64,000 bases of DNA from Polynucleobacter sp. GWA2_45_21 (GTDB lineage Bacteria > Pseudomonadota > Gammaproteobacteria > Burkholderiales > Burkholderiaceae). Made by a program: the position numbers and the translations under genes. The notes under the pieces were generated by a model that was not told the origin of the DNA, made no database searches, and saw only the letters and a program-made list of their open reading frames with translations. Of the stretch, positions 27,479 to 37,402 are shown piece by piece; within the stretch, counting starts at the first letter, position 1, and each line of letters opens with the position of its first letter. The stretch is from assembly GCF_001830325.1 (NCBI RefSeq), contig NZ_MHZG01000001.1, positions 496,001 through 560,000 of the forward strand, read 5' to 3'.

Positions 27479-30009
27479 TGATAGTTCTCATATATTGAAG
27501 GTGGTATAGGCTTGGAAGTAGGCATATATCCAGGAACATTAAGTCTCATGATATCAACTGGATTGCTGCCAGCGCTACCAAAACCCCTAAATTCTATTTG
27601 GAATAAAACCTGGGTGGTGGTTATTTGCGAGGTATTGAGCATTTGAGAGTAGGCGCCACGTAAAGTCCAGCAATCCTTCATCCATTCAAGGGCTACTAAG
27701 GTATTCAGGGTCCTTGTTGATAGAGCGTCGTAACCCCAACGGCCTAAGACTGAAACCTCTCGCGTAAGAGGCCACTGGCCGGAGATGTTATATTGGTCAG
27801 TGGTAGTGACTGCGGTTGAAACGGGGGTTAACTGATTAGTTGATCCAAAAACGTTTCGATAACCAAAATTTAAGCTACGCCCGGGTGTTGGACGCCAACT
27901 CCCGCCAACAGTTGTTTGCATTAAGCGGTTTAATTGCGTGTTGTACTGACCGAACACATCAGCAGAAAAGTTTCCAAGCAGGCGAATCGATCCAGCCCCT
28001 AGAGTGTCTGAATACGTTGTTGGATTTGTATTAGTAGCTCCAAGCGTCACTTTCTGCCCAGTAAAGTCCTGCCTTTGCGCCAGCGTTACTGTCGCACGTT
28101 CTGCACCAGTATTTGCCTCAATCATACGGCTGGTCATGCCCATAGTCAGTTTATTGTTGTCCGCAATGCGGTCATTACCTACAAAGTCATTTTCAGCAAA
28201 GATTTGACTTATTCCGAAACCCGCATATGCCGTATCAAAAACTGGTGTGTAGGTTTGATTCTGATAGGGCGTGTAAACATAAAAAGCCCTTGGTTCCATC
28301 GTGAGCAACATATCACGCCCAAAGAAACCTTTTAACTCGGTAGCATCTCTTTCGAATGCTAAACCTGAGTCAAGACTGAAGGTGGGGATCGTAAAACCTT
28401 GGGCATTAGGGGCTCCAGGTGTATAGGCAGTTGCTACATAAGTATTCGACTGAAAACTCACCTTGGGAGTAATGTAGTACCCAGGGGTGATTTGAGGTAA
28501 GGCCATAGCACCCTTAATAACCGTTCTATCTGCCTGGCTATACAAGAACGTACCGTATGGAGCGCCTGCAGGTGCTGCCAAAGGGTTTCCGTTTACGTTG
28601 TAAGCAAACCTGGTGAAATCCGTTGAGAATGTAGTGACCGGACCAGAAGGCAGCGCCAAATACTTACCGCTAGCATCTGCAACTGTTGGCGTTAAACGAT
28701 TGCTATAACTCGCGTTAATGTTTGGGAGAATGTTATATGGTGACTGAACAGTCACCGTTGGGTCAGGTTGCAAAGTCTGGAAGGTGGCTGCCTTTGCTGA
28801 CACGTTCCAATTACTTAAGCTACCCGTCAAGTTTTTAGTAGTGCCCACTTCTTGACGGAACTGACTAGTTACAGCCCCCGCAATACTTTGCGAAAAGTCG
28901 GTTGGATAAAGGTTATCCGAAACCCTCGCCATATTGGCATATCCAGTCCAGGCGCCAGCAATGGGGATGCCACCCATTCCCAATAAGTCACCACTAAAGT
29001 TTTGCCTCTGCTGCCAGTCATAACGCCAACGATCGGTTCCAGTCTTTCGGTCGTAAGGAAGATAGTCCCCCATTAGATTGCCAGAGTACTGCTTGTCCAA
29101 GAACTGGTACCTAGCGCCCAACTGCACACCACGTTGACCCATGACTCGGGGCAGTAACAGCAAATCACGATTTGGCGCAATATTGACATAGTAAGGCTGG
29201 GTCACATCAATACCATTATTGGAGTTATAACCAGCTACTGGTGCCAAGATTCCGGAACGCCGTTGATTTGATGTTGGCGCAGTGAAGTAAGGCACATAAG
29301 CGATTGGCACATCATAGAACCGCATGACCCCATGCGTACCAACCATTTCTTTTTGCTCGTTATCAATCTCCAAAGTACTCGCCGTGAAATACCAATCTAA
29401 ATTTTCTGGAGTACAGGTTGTGTAGGTGGCTTTATCAAACACAAATACATCAGCAGTTTCAATCGTTAATTTTTTTGCATTACCACTAGCACGGTTATCA
29501 CGCAGCTCGTAGTTGGGGCTTTCCATTTCTCCTTCACGCGCATCTACTTTAAAACGCGCTTTTGGCCCTCTGAAAGATGCGTTGCCTTTTGAAAATTCAG
29601 TATTGCCTAATAAGTTGGCTACATCAGAATCAGGGTCGTATTTAATTTCATCCGCTTTCATCACTGCGCCATTACGACGAATTTGTGCGCGTCCCTTTAA
29701 GCGCATTTCACGATCAACGATTCCATCAATCGAATCGCTAGAAGTAAACGTTAAAGCCTGCCCATCATTAATCGGTTTTCCAACCCGCAGTTGATCGTCT
29801 AACTTGAGGACAGTAACATCACCCCGATCAGGTATTAAAACGGAGTTGGCAGATCTGCCTAAAGACTGTGCAGAAGGAGGTAAAGGTGCGGGTGCCTGGG
29901 CCATAGTTGAGAGGGCAAATTGCGACAATGCAACCCCCATGATTACGCGCAGGGTGACAGCTAAAAAAAGAGGGGCGCAAAGGCCGGCGCGACGGCGATA
30001 ATGACTCAT
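27475..30009 (-). CDS. lptD: LPS-assembly outer-membrane protein LptD
   Basis: Outer-membrane beta-barrel that inserts lipopolysaccharide at the cell surface with LptE. An N-terminal leader ending near residue 38 (TMAQA) precedes an OstA/jellyroll domain (about 60-200, DGIVDREMRLKGRAQIRRNG) and a C-terminal barrel with many aromatic strands. The mature protein contains only two cysteines, C199 and C780; E. coli LptD has four, forming two inter-domain disulfides. At 844 residues it is complete. It heads the minus-strand operon and is divergent from amgK, 33 bases away. Confidence 0.95.
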   Translation of the reverse strand: MSHYRRRAGLCAPLFLAVTLRVIMGVALSQFALSTMAQAPAPLPPSAQSLGRSANSVLIPDRGDVTVLKLDDQLRVGKPINDGQALTFTSSDSIDGIVDREMRLKGRAQIRRNGAVMKADEIKYDPDSDVANLLGNTEFSKGNASFRGPKARFKVDAREGEMESPNYELRDNRASGNAKKLTIETADVFVFDKATYTTCTPENLDWYFTASTLEIDNEQKEMVGTHGVMRFYDVPIAYVPYFTAPTSNQRRSGILAPVAGYNSNNGIDVTQPYYVNIAPNRDLLLLPRVMGQRGVQLGARYQFLDKQYSGNLMGDYLPYDRKTGTDRWRYDWQQRQNFSGDLLGMGGIPIAGAWTGYANMARVSDNLYPTDFSQSIAGAVTSQFRQEVGTTKNLTGSLSNWNVSAKAATFQTLQPDPTVTVQSPYNILPNINASYSNRLTPTVADASGKYLALPSGPVTTFSTDFTRFAYNVNGNPLAAPAGAPYGTFLYSQADRTVIKGAMALPQITPGYYITPKVSFQSNTYVATAYTPGAPNAQGFTIPTFSLDSGLAFERDATELKGFFGRDMLLTMEPRAFYVYTPYQNQTYTPVFDTAYAGFGISQIFAENDFVGNDRIADNNKLTMGMTSRMIEANTGAERATVTLAQRQDFTGQKVTLGATNTNPTTYSDTLGAGSIRLLGNFSADVFGQYNTQLNRLMQTTVGGSWRPTPGRSLNFGYRNVFGSTNQLTPVSTAVTTTDQYNISGQWPLTREVSVLGRWGYDALSTRTLNTLVALEWMKDCWTLRGAYSQMLNTSQITTTQVLFQIEFRGFGSAGSNPVDIMRLNVPGYMPTSKPIPPSIYENYQ

Positions 30010-30042
30010 AGATCCAGACCCGCCTTATTATACGAATCGACC

Positions 30043-31044
30043 ATGACTGACTCTCGCTTAGACTCCCTCCGTAGCTGGCTAAAAGGCCTTGAACCTAGCT
30101 GGCAATTAGATCTCCCCACTTTGGCCCCCGCCTCGGCAGATGCCAGCTTTCGACGGTATTTCCGGATTGGGTCCAAAAAGCCAGATTTTCCGACTTTAAT
30201 CGTGATGGATGCCCCACCCCAACATGAGCCCTTAGATGCCTTCATTAAGGTCGATTTATTGCTTGAAAGTGCAGGTTTAAATGTCCCAAAAATTCTAGAA
30301 AAAAATTTGGGTGAGGGCTTTCTTTTGCTCAACGATCTTGGCACCAAAACCTACCTCGCAGAACTCAATTCTGAGAGTGCCGATCATCTCTACAAAGATG
30401 CGACCCATGCTTTGGTACAAATGCAGTTGGCAAGCAAACCTGATGTCCTGCCAAATTATGATGAGGCACTCTTAAAACGTGAGCTGGATTTATTTCCTGA
30501 GTGGTATCTCAAGAAGCACTTGCAAATCGAATTAACTGAACTTCAGCATTTTCAAGTCAAGCAAGCATTTGAACTCATCATTCAAAATAATCTTGCACAA
30601 GCAAAAGTCTATGTTCATCGCGACTATCACTCACGCAATCTGATGGTGACGGAAAAAAATAATCCAGGCGTGATCGATTTTCAAGATGCAGTTTATGGTC
30701 CCATTACTTACGATGCCGCCTCGCTCTGGCGTGATGCTTATATTGCATGGCCTGAAGAACGGGTGATTGATTGGGTGATTAAATTTTGGGAAGCCGGACG
30801 CAAAGCAGGATTGCCAATGCCAGATGATTTTGGTCAGTTCTATCGTGACTTTGAGTGGATGGGCTTACAGCGACATCTCAAAGTTTTAGGTATTTTTGCA
30901 AGGCTGTTTCATCGCGATGGTAAAGATGGCTATCTCAAAGATATTCCATTGGTGCTCGAGTATGCGATTGCTACTGCAAATCGTTATATCGAATTAAAGC
31001 CTTTGGCACGCATTTTGGAATTGACGCGTCCTACCAAGGAATAA
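30043..31044 (+). CDS. amgK: N-acetylmuramate/N-acetylglucosamine kinase AmgK
   Basis: Aminoglycoside-phosphotransferase-fold sugar kinase that phosphorylates MurNAc at the anomeric carbon in the cell-wall recycling shortcut to UDP-MurNAc. The kinase motifs are VHRDYHSRNLMV near residue 205 (catalytic Asp) and VIDFQDAVYGP near 223 (metal Asp). The internal ATG at 30043 (MTDSRLDS) is preferred over 30001, which lies inside the divergent lptD leader. Assignment rests on the adjacency to murU, 12 bases downstream, as in Pseudomonas. Confidence 0.9.
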   Translation: MTDSRLDSLRSWLKGLEPSWQLDLPTLAPASADASFRRYFRIGSKKPDFPTLIVMDAPPQHEPLDAFIKVDLLLESAGLNVPKILEKNLGEGFLLLNDLGTKTYLAELNSESADHLYKDATHALVQMQLASKPDVLPNYDEALLKRELDLFPEWYLKKHLQIELTELQHFQVKQAFELIIQNNLAQAKVYVHRDYHSRNLMVTEKNNPGVIDFQDAVYGPITYDAASLWRDAYIAWPEERVIDWVIKFWEAGRKAGLPMPDDFGQFYRDFEWMGLQRHLKVLGIFARLFHRDGKDGYLKDIPLVLEYAIATANRYIELKPLARILELTRPTKE

Positions 31045-31056
31045 CAGCAAACCATC

Positions 31057-31773
31057 ATGAATCATCACAACCTCATTCCATGTTTTTTACTGGCTGCCGG
31101 TCGTGGCGAGCGTATGCGTCCGCTAACGGATGAATTACCTAAACCGCTGCTCACCATCAAAAATAAGTCCTTGCTTGCCTGGCATTTGGAAGCTTTAAGT
31201 GCAGCAGGCCTAAAAGAGGTTGTCATCAATCATGCTTGGCTTGGCAAAAAGATTGAGGAAGCTCTAGGAAATGGCAGTCAATTTGATCTAAATATCACCT
31301 ACTCCCCAGAAATTAGCGCCCTCGAAACTGCTGGGGGCATTCGCAAAGCACTCCCTTTGCTGAACCCCAGCGATTATTTCTTGGTGATTAATGGGGATGT
31401 TTTTAGCCCAAAGCTGCCAATTCAGGGACTTTTGGATCAAGTTTCTGCCTTACGCAGCATGCCAAATCAGCCTTTGGCCCATCTGTTGATGGTTCCAAAC
31501 CCAATTCAACATCCTGAGGGGGACTTTTATCTGAAAGACTCCAAAGTGACTAATGAACCACTAGATGGAGCTGAAAAACTCACCTTTTCCGGCATTGGGC
31601 TTTATCACCGAGATCTCTTCAAAGAGTTAGAGTTAAATGTACCTACCAAATTAGCCCCACTCCTCAGGGAGGCTATGGCCAAAAATCGAGTGTCCGGTGA
31701 AAAATATGCCGGTCCGTGGCACGATGTAGGTACACCTCAACGATTACAAGATCTCAATGCAGCGCATGAATAA
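31057..31773 (+). CDS. murU: N-acetylmuramate-1-phosphate uridylyltransferase MurU
   Basis: Nucleotidyltransferase that makes UDP-MurNAc from MurNAc-1-phosphate. The 238-residue protein has the GT-A-like signature LAAGRGERMRPLTDELPKPLL near residue 8, a metal-binding GDVFSPK near 108 and a late WHDVGTPQRL stretch. Similar proteins include glucose-1-phosphate nucleotidyltransferases, but pairing with amgK makes MurU the best name. With AnmK at 41 kb this completes most of the Pseudomonas-type recycling route. Confidence 0.9.
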   Translation: MNHHNLIPCFLLAAGRGERMRPLTDELPKPLLTIKNKSLLAWHLEALSAAGLKEVVINHAWLGKKIEEALGNGSQFDLNITYSPEISALETAGGIRKALPLLNPSDYFLVINGDVFSPKLPIQGLLDQVSALRSMPNQPLAHLLMVPNPIQHPEGDFYLKDSKVTNEPLDGAEKLTFSGIGLYHRDLFKELELNVPTKLAPLLREAMAKNRVSGEKYAGPWHDVGTPQRLQDLNAAHE

Positions 31774-33136
31774 GTCTAATATTTACCAACAACGCCGAGT
31801 TGAACTCGCAAAGCTGATCTGTGCAAAAACTGGTGGGGGCATTGCCATCATTACTACGGCACCTGAGACTGCCCGCAATCGAGATAGCGAATTTCCTTAT
31901 CGTCACGACAGTGATTTTTTCTACCTCACTGGTTTTGAAGAGCCGGGTGCAACGCTCGTATTAAAGATTGCTGGATCAACATCACAACCAAAGCTGGAAT
32001 CACATCTTTTTTGCAGACCTAAAGATGCGGAGCGTGAAATTTGGGATGGCATTCGTTTGGGACCAGAAGCTGCGCCATCGATCTTGGGTGTGGAATACGC
32101 CCATAGCAATCATGAGCTCGATAAAAAACTGGGTGAGTTATTAGCAGATCAAGATGCCGTCTATATTCGCCTCTCAGAAAGCGCTGAAACAGATCGTCGC
32201 TTACGTCATTGGATGAAACAAGTACGGGCCCAAGCACGTGCTGGTGTGAACCCACCATCTGAGTTTCATGATGTAGAGAGTTTAATTCATGAAATGCGTC
32301 TCTTTAAAGATGCTCATGAAATCGATGTCATGCGTCGCGCTGCCCAAATTTCTGCACGCGCCCATATTCGTGCCATGCAAACCTGCAAACCCGGTATGCG
32401 TGAATACCATCTCGAAGCAGAACTGCTTCATCAGTTCCGCTATAGCGGTGCGCAAAGCGTTGCGTATAACAGCATCGTTGCTGGTGGTGCCAACTCTTGC
32501 ATCCTACATTACCGCGCTGGCGATACTGAACTGCGCAGCGGTGAACTCTGCTTGATTGATGCGGGCTGCGAACTAGATGGCTATGCTTCCGACATTACCC
32601 GCACATTCCCAGTGAACGGTAAGTTCACTGGGCCGCAACGCGCTCTGTATGACATCACACTAGCTTCACAAGAAGCTGCCATTGCAGCAACAAAGCCAGG
32701 CAATACATTTATGCAGCCACATGAGGCAGCATTAAAGGTGCTCACTCAAGGCCTGCTTGATGAGAAGCTTCTCAAGCTTGCAGAAGTAGGTTCTTTAGAT
32801 AATGCAATTGAGACTGGCGCCTATCGTCGCTTCTATATGCACCGCACCTCGCACTGGTTGGGCATGGATGTGCACGATGTTGGTTCGTATCGCGAGCCAC
32901 TTGGCACATCTACAGATTCCACTGAAAAACCATGGCGCCACCTTAAGTCTGGCATGGTCCTCACCATTGAGCCAGGTTTATATATTCGTCCAGCAGATGA
33001 TGTAGATGAGCGCTTCTGGAATATTGGCATCCGCATTGAGGATGATGCGGTAGTGAATGATTCTGGATGTGAATTAATTTCTCGCGGCGTACCAGTCAAG
33101 GCCGATGAGATTGAAGCGCTAATGAAGAATCATTAA
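31757..33136 (+). CDS. pepP: Xaa-Pro aminopeptidase PepP
   Basis: Dimanganese peptidase removing N-terminal residues before proline. An N-terminal domain (to about 170) precedes a pita-bread domain with the five metal ligands in context: DAGCELDGYASDITRTFP, HRTSHWLGMDVHDVG, LTIEPGLYI and GIRIEDDAVV. At 459 residues it is full length. Its first ATG lies 17 bases inside murU; the ATG three codons later is an alternative. pepP next to a ubiH-type gene is the order known from E. coli. Confidence 0.94.
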   Translation: MQRMNKSNIYQQRRVELAKLICAKTGGGIAIITTAPETARNRDSEFPYRHDSDFFYLTGFEEPGATLVLKIAGSTSQPKLESHLFCRPKDAEREIWDGIRLGPEAAPSILGVEYAHSNHELDKKLGELLADQDAVYIRLSESAETDRRLRHWMKQVRAQARAGVNPPSEFHDVESLIHEMRLFKDAHEIDVMRRAAQISARAHIRAMQTCKPGMREYHLEAELLHQFRYSGAQSVAYNSIVAGGANSCILHYRAGDTELRSGELCLIDAGCELDGYASDITRTFPVNGKFTGPQRALYDITLASQEAAIAATKPGNTFMQPHEAALKVLTQGLLDEKLLKLAEVGSLDNAIETGAYRRFYMHRTSHWLGMDVHDVGSYREPLGTSTDSTEKPWRHLKSGMVLTIEPGLYIRPADDVDERFWNIGIRIEDDAVVNDSGCELISRGVPVKADEIEALMKNH

Positions 33137-33146
33137 GTTACTAAGC

Positions 33147-34316
33147 ATGTCAGCAAAGAACTTCGATATTTTGATTCAAGGTGGCGGGCCAGTTGGCTTA
33201 GCCTGTGCAGCATGGTGCTTGCAAAAATTTCCAGAAGCTAAGATTGTCTTGCTCGATCGCAACCCTATTGATGATGCTGATTTAGCTGCTGCCGATAGCA
33301 GAGGAATAGCCTTATCGCACGGCAGCAAATTATTGCTAGACACCATTGATGCGTGGCCTACGGAGTGCGCAGATATTCATCGAGTGCACGTATCACAAGC
33401 AGGTCGCTTTGGTCGTGCCCTGATGACTCGCGAAGAACTTGGAGAGGATGCATTAGGTCACATCATTCGCTATCGCGATATTCATCTCACACTGCGTCAG
33501 GCTTTAAGAGTCATTCAAACAAAGAGTCCCAATTTTGTTTGGGAGCACATCAATACCAACAAAGGTGCCGATACCGATACTTCACATATTCAAGCCAAAT
33601 GCGTAGTGCATGCTGAAGGTGGTTTATTTAAAACCCAGGATTGGGTGGAATCCGGTAGAGACTACGAGCAATCCGCCTTAGTTGGCTTAGTCGAGGTTGA
33701 GAATGCATCGCCCCATCAAGCATGGGAGCGATTTACTTCTGAAGGACCTTTGGCAGTTTTGCCAAGTCACTATGGCCCCAACATTCTCAATTTGGTTTGG
33801 TGTGGAACGCCAAGCTCTTCGCAAGCGCGTCTTGCTTTAAGTGATACTGATTTCCTGAAAAGCCTGCAAGCCGAGTTTGGTTCACGTATTGGTCAGTTCC
33901 TCAAAATCCATGATCGCCGCCTTTATGAGTTGGGACTTAATTACCGCAAAGAAATTAGTCAGGGTAATGAAGTTTGGATTGGCAATGCCGCCCAGACTTT
34001 GCATCCTGTTGCAGGACAGGGTCTAAACCTTGGATTGAGGGACGCCTACCTCTTGGCCGAAAAACTCAGCATCCTGTTCTCTAAGCCTGAAGATCAAAAA
34101 ACTGCACCAGCGATTGAGGCAACATTGCAGGACTATGCCCAAAGCCGTAAGGCGGATCGGTCAGCAACCATAGGCTTAACTGACTTCATGGCTCGAATCT
34201 TCACCTCCAAGCTATTCCCTATTGTGATCGGTCGTGGATTGGCTTTATCGACCCTCCAATGGCTCCCACCAATCAAGACAGCCTTAGCTCGCCAGATGAT
34301 GTTTGGTAGGCGCTAA
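33147..34316 (+). CDS. UbiH/COQ6-family FAD-dependent monooxygenase
   Basis: Flavin hydroxylase of the ubiquinone pathway type, 389 residues. The FAD-binding motif IQGGGPVGLACAAW lies near residue 8. The second flavin motif is GNAAQTLHPVAGQGLNLGLRDAYLLAEKL near 275, the classic UbiH/UbiF signature. Which ring position it hydroxylates cannot be told; betaproteobacteria have several paralogues. The pepP-ubiH adjacency favours UbiH. It probably ends the amgK-murU-pepP-ubiH unit. Confidence 0.88.
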   Translation: MSAKNFDILIQGGGPVGLACAAWCLQKFPEAKIVLLDRNPIDDADLAAADSRGIALSHGSKLLLDTIDAWPTECADIHRVHVSQAGRFGRALMTREELGEDALGHIIRYRDIHLTLRQALRVIQTKSPNFVWEHINTNKGADTDTSHIQAKCVVHAEGGLFKTQDWVESGRDYEQSALVGLVEVENASPHQAWERFTSEGPLAVLPSHYGPNILNLVWCGTPSSSQARLALSDTDFLKSLQAEFGSRIGQFLKIHDRRLYELGLNYRKEISQGNEVWIGNAAQTLHPVAGQGLNLGLRDAYLLAEKLSILFSKPEDQKTAPAIEATLQDYAQSRKADRSATIGLTDFMARIFTSKLFPIVIGRGLALSTLQWLPPIKTALARQMMFGRR

Positions 34317-34354
34317 GAGGCTGAAACAGCCCTCAAAATTCAAGCATTCCTCAT

Positions 34355-34423
34355 TTGATCTAAATCACAGAATCTGCCTATTTTTTAGGCAGATTGAGGC
34401 TGACTTGTGCTAAAGTGACACCC
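34355..34423 (+). promoter_or_regulatory. FNR/CRP-type box and extended -10 promoter before dusB-fis
   Basis: TTGATCTAAATCAC (34355-34368) differs by one base from TTGAT-N4-ATCAA and can also be read as TTTGA-N6-TCACA, one base from the CRP consensus. An extended -10, TGC-TAAAGT, lies at 34408-34416. The implied start near 34423 puts the box centre at -61.5, a standard class I activator position. A 10-bp inverted repeat (34371-34395) lies between them. Confidence 0.45.
34371..34395. repeat. Perfect 10-bp inverted repeat upstream of dusB
   Basis: AATCTGCCTA and TAGGCAGATT flank five T residues. The Ts are in the loop and no T-run follows the stem, so it is not a standard terminator. It could be a protein site or a weak transcript end for the preceding ubiH unit. 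Confidence 0.6.
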
Positions 34424-34465
34424 TTTCCCCAGCACTAGAAGCCCTCCAGAACGCATCCAAAACCC

Positions 34466-35482
34466 ATGAAGATTGGCCCGCACCTTCTCGCAAATAGATT
34501 ATTTGTTGCCCCAATGGCAGGGGTAACGGATCGCCCTTTTCGCCAGCTTTGCAAAAAGCTTGGTGCCGGCTATGCCGTGTCTGAAATGATTGCCTCTAAC
34601 GCATTGCTGTGGAAGAGTGAAAAAACCCAGCGTCGCGCTAATCACCAAGGTGAATTTAAGCCGATTGCAGTCCAGATTGCTGGAGCTGATCCCAAGATGA
34701 TGGCTGCAGCTGCCAAGCTTAATGTCGATCATGGCGCCCAGATTATCGATATCAATATGGGTTGTCCAGCCAAAAAAGTGTGCAATGTTGCAGCCGGTTC
34801 TGCGCTATTGAGAGACGAACCTCTAGTGCAGCAAATCTTGGAAGCTGTAGTTCAGGCTGTAGGCATAGGATCTGACGCAGTACCAGTGACCTTAAAGATT
34901 AGGACAGGTTGGGACCGCGAACATAAAAATGCAATTGATATTGCACGTCTTGCTGAGAAATCTGGCATCTCCATGTTGACCGTTCATGGTCGCACGAGAG
35001 CTGACCTGTATCACGGCGAAGCTGAGTACGAAACCATTGCCGCCGTGAAGAATAGTGTTGCCATTCCGGTGGTTGCTAATGGTGATATCACTACCCCAGA
35101 AAAAGCCCAATTTGTTTTAAAAGAAACTGGTGCTGATGCCATCATGATTGGCCGTGCCGCTCAAGGGCGTCCCTGGATTTTTCGTGAGATTCATCACTAC
35201 CTGGAAACTGGCGGCAAGTTACCTACACCGCAGATCAATGAGATTCAAGAGATCATGAATGCCCATCTGATTGATCACTACGAGTTCTATGGCGAATATG
35301 TCGGCTTGCGTACAGCGCGCAAGCATATTGGTTGGTACTGCAAGGGATTGCGTGACTCCCATGCCTTCCGCCAAAGAATGAATACCGCCGATGATTGCAA
35401 AACCCAATTACAGATGGTGAATGATTTTTTCAATGAAATGAAATCCCATTCTGATCGTTTGTTGTTTTTAGAAGCAGCCTAA
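34466..35482 (+). CDS. dusB: tRNA-dihydrouridine synthase DusB
   Basis: FMN enzyme reducing uridine to dihydrouridine in tRNA. The 338-residue TIM-barrel protein shows APMAGVTDRPFRQLC at the N-terminus and INMGCPAKKVCNVAAGSALL near residue 95, containing the catalytic cysteine. TVHGRTRADLYHG lies near 170 and ANGDITTPEKAQ near 210. It is the first gene of the conserved dusB-fis operon, 28 bases before fis. Confidence 0.97.
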   Translation: MKIGPHLLANRLFVAPMAGVTDRPFRQLCKKLGAGYAVSEMIASNALLWKSEKTQRRANHQGEFKPIAVQIAGADPKMMAAAAKLNVDHGAQIIDINMGCPAKKVCNVAAGSALLRDEPLVQQILEAVVQAVGIGSDAVPVTLKIRTGWDREHKNAIDIARLAEKSGISMLTVHGRTRADLYHGEAEYETIAAVKNSVAIPVVANGDITTPEKAQFVLKETGADAIMIGRAAQGRPWIFREIHHYLETGGKLPTPQINEIQEIMNAHLIDHYEFYGEYVGLRTARKHIGWYCKGLRDSHAFRQRMNTADDCKTQLQMVNDFFNEMKSHSDRLLFLEAA

Positions 35483-35510
35483 ATTTAGTTTTTAGTTATT
35501 TAATTTATCC

Positions 35511-35750
35511 ATGACCACTAAGCACCCCATCACTGAATGTATTGAGACCCAACTCCAAGGCTATTTGGATGATCTCAAAGGAACGCCCCCATCTGACTTG
35601 TACCAAATGGTTCTCGCAGTAGTTGAAAAGCCGATGCTCGAACTAGTGATGCAGCACGCAAAGCAGAATCAATCCTTGGCTGCCCAATACCTTGGTATCA
35701 ACCGCAACACACTGCATAAGAAGTTAGTTGAACACCAACTCCTGAAATAA
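35511..35750 (+). CDS. fis: DNA-binding protein Fis
   Basis: Nucleoid-associated regulator with a C-terminal helix-turn-helix. The 79-residue protein is shorter than E. coli Fis (98) because the N-terminal beta-hairpin arm is reduced, as is usual in betaproteobacteria. The DNA-binding end QNQSLAAQYLGINRNTLHKKL is plainly Fis-like. It follows dusB, the known partner, and its supply is probably set by the upstream dusB promoter. Confidence 0.95.
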   Translation: MTTKHPITECIETQLQGYLDDLKGTPPSDLYQMVLAVVEKPMLELVMQHAKQNQSLAAQYLGINRNTLHKKLVEHQLLK

Positions 35751-35798
35751 GCCCAACCCTATTTGCAAATTCTTGATTAATTAAACCTTCTGAAAAAT

Positions 35799-37379
35799 AT
35801 GATCCGCACAGCCCTACTCTCTGTTTCCGATAAAAATGGCATTGTGCCGTTCGCTAAAGCCCTTCATGAGCAAGGTGTCAAGCTGATCTCTACAGGTGGC
35901 ACAGCAAAACTCTTAGCTGAAAATAATTTGCCTGTAGTGGAGGTATCTTCACTCACTAAGTTTCCAGAGATGTTGGATGGCCGCGTGAAGACATTGCATC
36001 CCATGGTTCATGGTGGCTTATTGGCTCGCCGGGACTTCCCTGAGCATATGGCCGCTTTAAAAGAGCATGGCATCGATACGATCGACATGCTCGTGATTAA
36101 CCTCTATCCATTTAATGAGACGGTTGCTAAAGCGGATTGCTCATTTGAAGATGCGGTTGAGAATATCGATATTGGTGGACCGGCAATGTTGCGTGCTGCC
36201 GCTAAGAACCATCAAGATGTGACCGTACTCATTTCTCCAGAAGATTACGCACCCGTACTTGAAGAAATGAAAGCCAATAAGAACGTGGTTTCTTATAAGA
36301 CCAATTTGGGTCTAGCTAAAAAAGTATTTGCCCACACAGCGCAATACGATGGCGCAATTGCAAATTATCTATCTGCATTAGGTGATGACCTCGATCACAA
36401 GAAGCGTTCTGCTTATCCAGAAACCTTGCATCTTGCCTTTGAAAAGGTACAAGAGATGCGCTATGGTGAAAATCCACACCAATCAGCTGCCTTCTACAAA
36501 GATATCTACCCAGTTGATGGCGCACTTGCCAATTACAAACAATTACAAGGTAAAGAACTTTCTTATAACAACATTGCCGATGCTGACTCCGCCTGGGAAT
36601 GCGTCAAGAGCTTTACTGGCAATGCTGGCGGTGCTGCAGCGTGCGTCATCATCAAACACGCAAATCCTTGCGGCGTAGCTGTTGCTGCTAATGGTCTAGA
36701 GGCTTATCAAAAGGCATTCAAAACAGATCCGAGCTCAGCATTTGGCGGAATTATTGCCCTCAATGTGCCATGTGATGGCGCTGTTGCTGAAGCGATTTCC
36801 AAGCAGTTTGTAGAAGTATTGATTGCACCTAGTTTTAGCGATGAAGCAAAGGCTATCTTTGCTGCCAAACAAAATGTACGTCTCTTAGAAATTCCTCTAG
36901 GTACTGCATTTAATACTTTTGACTTTAAACGTGTTGGCGGTGGTTTATTAGTTCAATCTCCTGATGCGAAGAACGTCCTTGAGAACGAAATGCGTGTTGT
37001 CAGCAAGCGCCTCCCAACCCCAAGCGAAATGCACGACATGATGTTTGCATGGCGTGTTGCCAAGTTCGTCAAATCCAATGCGATTGTGTATTGCGCTAAT
37101 GGCATGACCCTAGGCATTGGCGCTGGCCAAATGAGCCGCGTAGACTCTGCACGTATGGCAAGCATTAAAGCTGAAAACGCAGGCTTAAGCCTCAAAGGTT
37201 CTGCGGTAGCAAGCGATGCCTTCTTCCCATTCCGTGATGGTTTGGATGTCGTTGTGAATGGTGGTGCAAGCTGCGCAATCCAGCCGGGCGGCAGCATGCG
37301 TGATGATGAAATCATTGCGGCTGCTAATGAGCATGGCATCGCCATGATCTTCACTGGCACGCGTCACTTCCGTCATTAA
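35799..37379 (+). CDS. purH: Bifunctional AICAR formyltransferase / IMP cyclohydrolase
   Basis: Catalyses the last two steps of IMP synthesis. The N-terminal IMP cyclohydrolase domain (about 1-195) has [13 protein letters not shown] and [13 protein letters not shown]. The C-terminal formyltransferase domain contains [13 protein letters not shown] near residue 285, with the catalytic Lys-His, and ends in [10 protein letters not shown] and [10 protein letters not shown]. It is full length at 526 residues. It lies 48 bases after fis and 23 bases before ruvC. Confidence 0.98.
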   Translation: MIRTALLSVSDKNGIVPFAKALHEQGVKLISTGGTAKLLAENNLPVVEVSSLTKFPEMLDGRVKTLHPMVHGGLLARRDFPEHMAALKEHGIDTIDMLVINLYPFNETVAKADCSFEDAVENIDIGGPAMLRAAAKNHQDVTVLISPEDYAPVLEEMKANKNVVSYKTNLGLAKKVFAHTAQYDGAIANYLSALGDDLDHKKRSAYPETLHLAFEKVQEMRYGENPHQSAAFYKDIYPVDGALANYKQLQGKELSYNNIADADSAWECVKSFTGNAGGAAACVIIKHANPCGVAVAANGLEAYQKAFKTDPSSAFGGIIALNVPCDGAVAEAISKQFVEVLIAPSFSDEAKAIFAAKQNVRLLEIPLGTAFNTFDFKRVGGGLLVQSPDAKNVLENEMRVVSKRLPTPSEMHDMMFAWRVAKFVKSNAIVYCANGMTLGIGAGQMSRVDSARMASIKAENAGLSLKGSAVASDAFFPFRDGLDVVVNGGASCAIQPGGSMRDDEIIAAANEHGIAMIFTGTRHFRH

Positions 37380-37402
37380 ACAAGGCAAATAACAAGTCAC
37401 CC

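Noticed and set aside
34317-34334. GGCTG-AAA-CAGCC hairpin right after the ubiH-like gene
   Set aside because: No T-tract follows; could be a weak transcript end but not supportable as a terminator.
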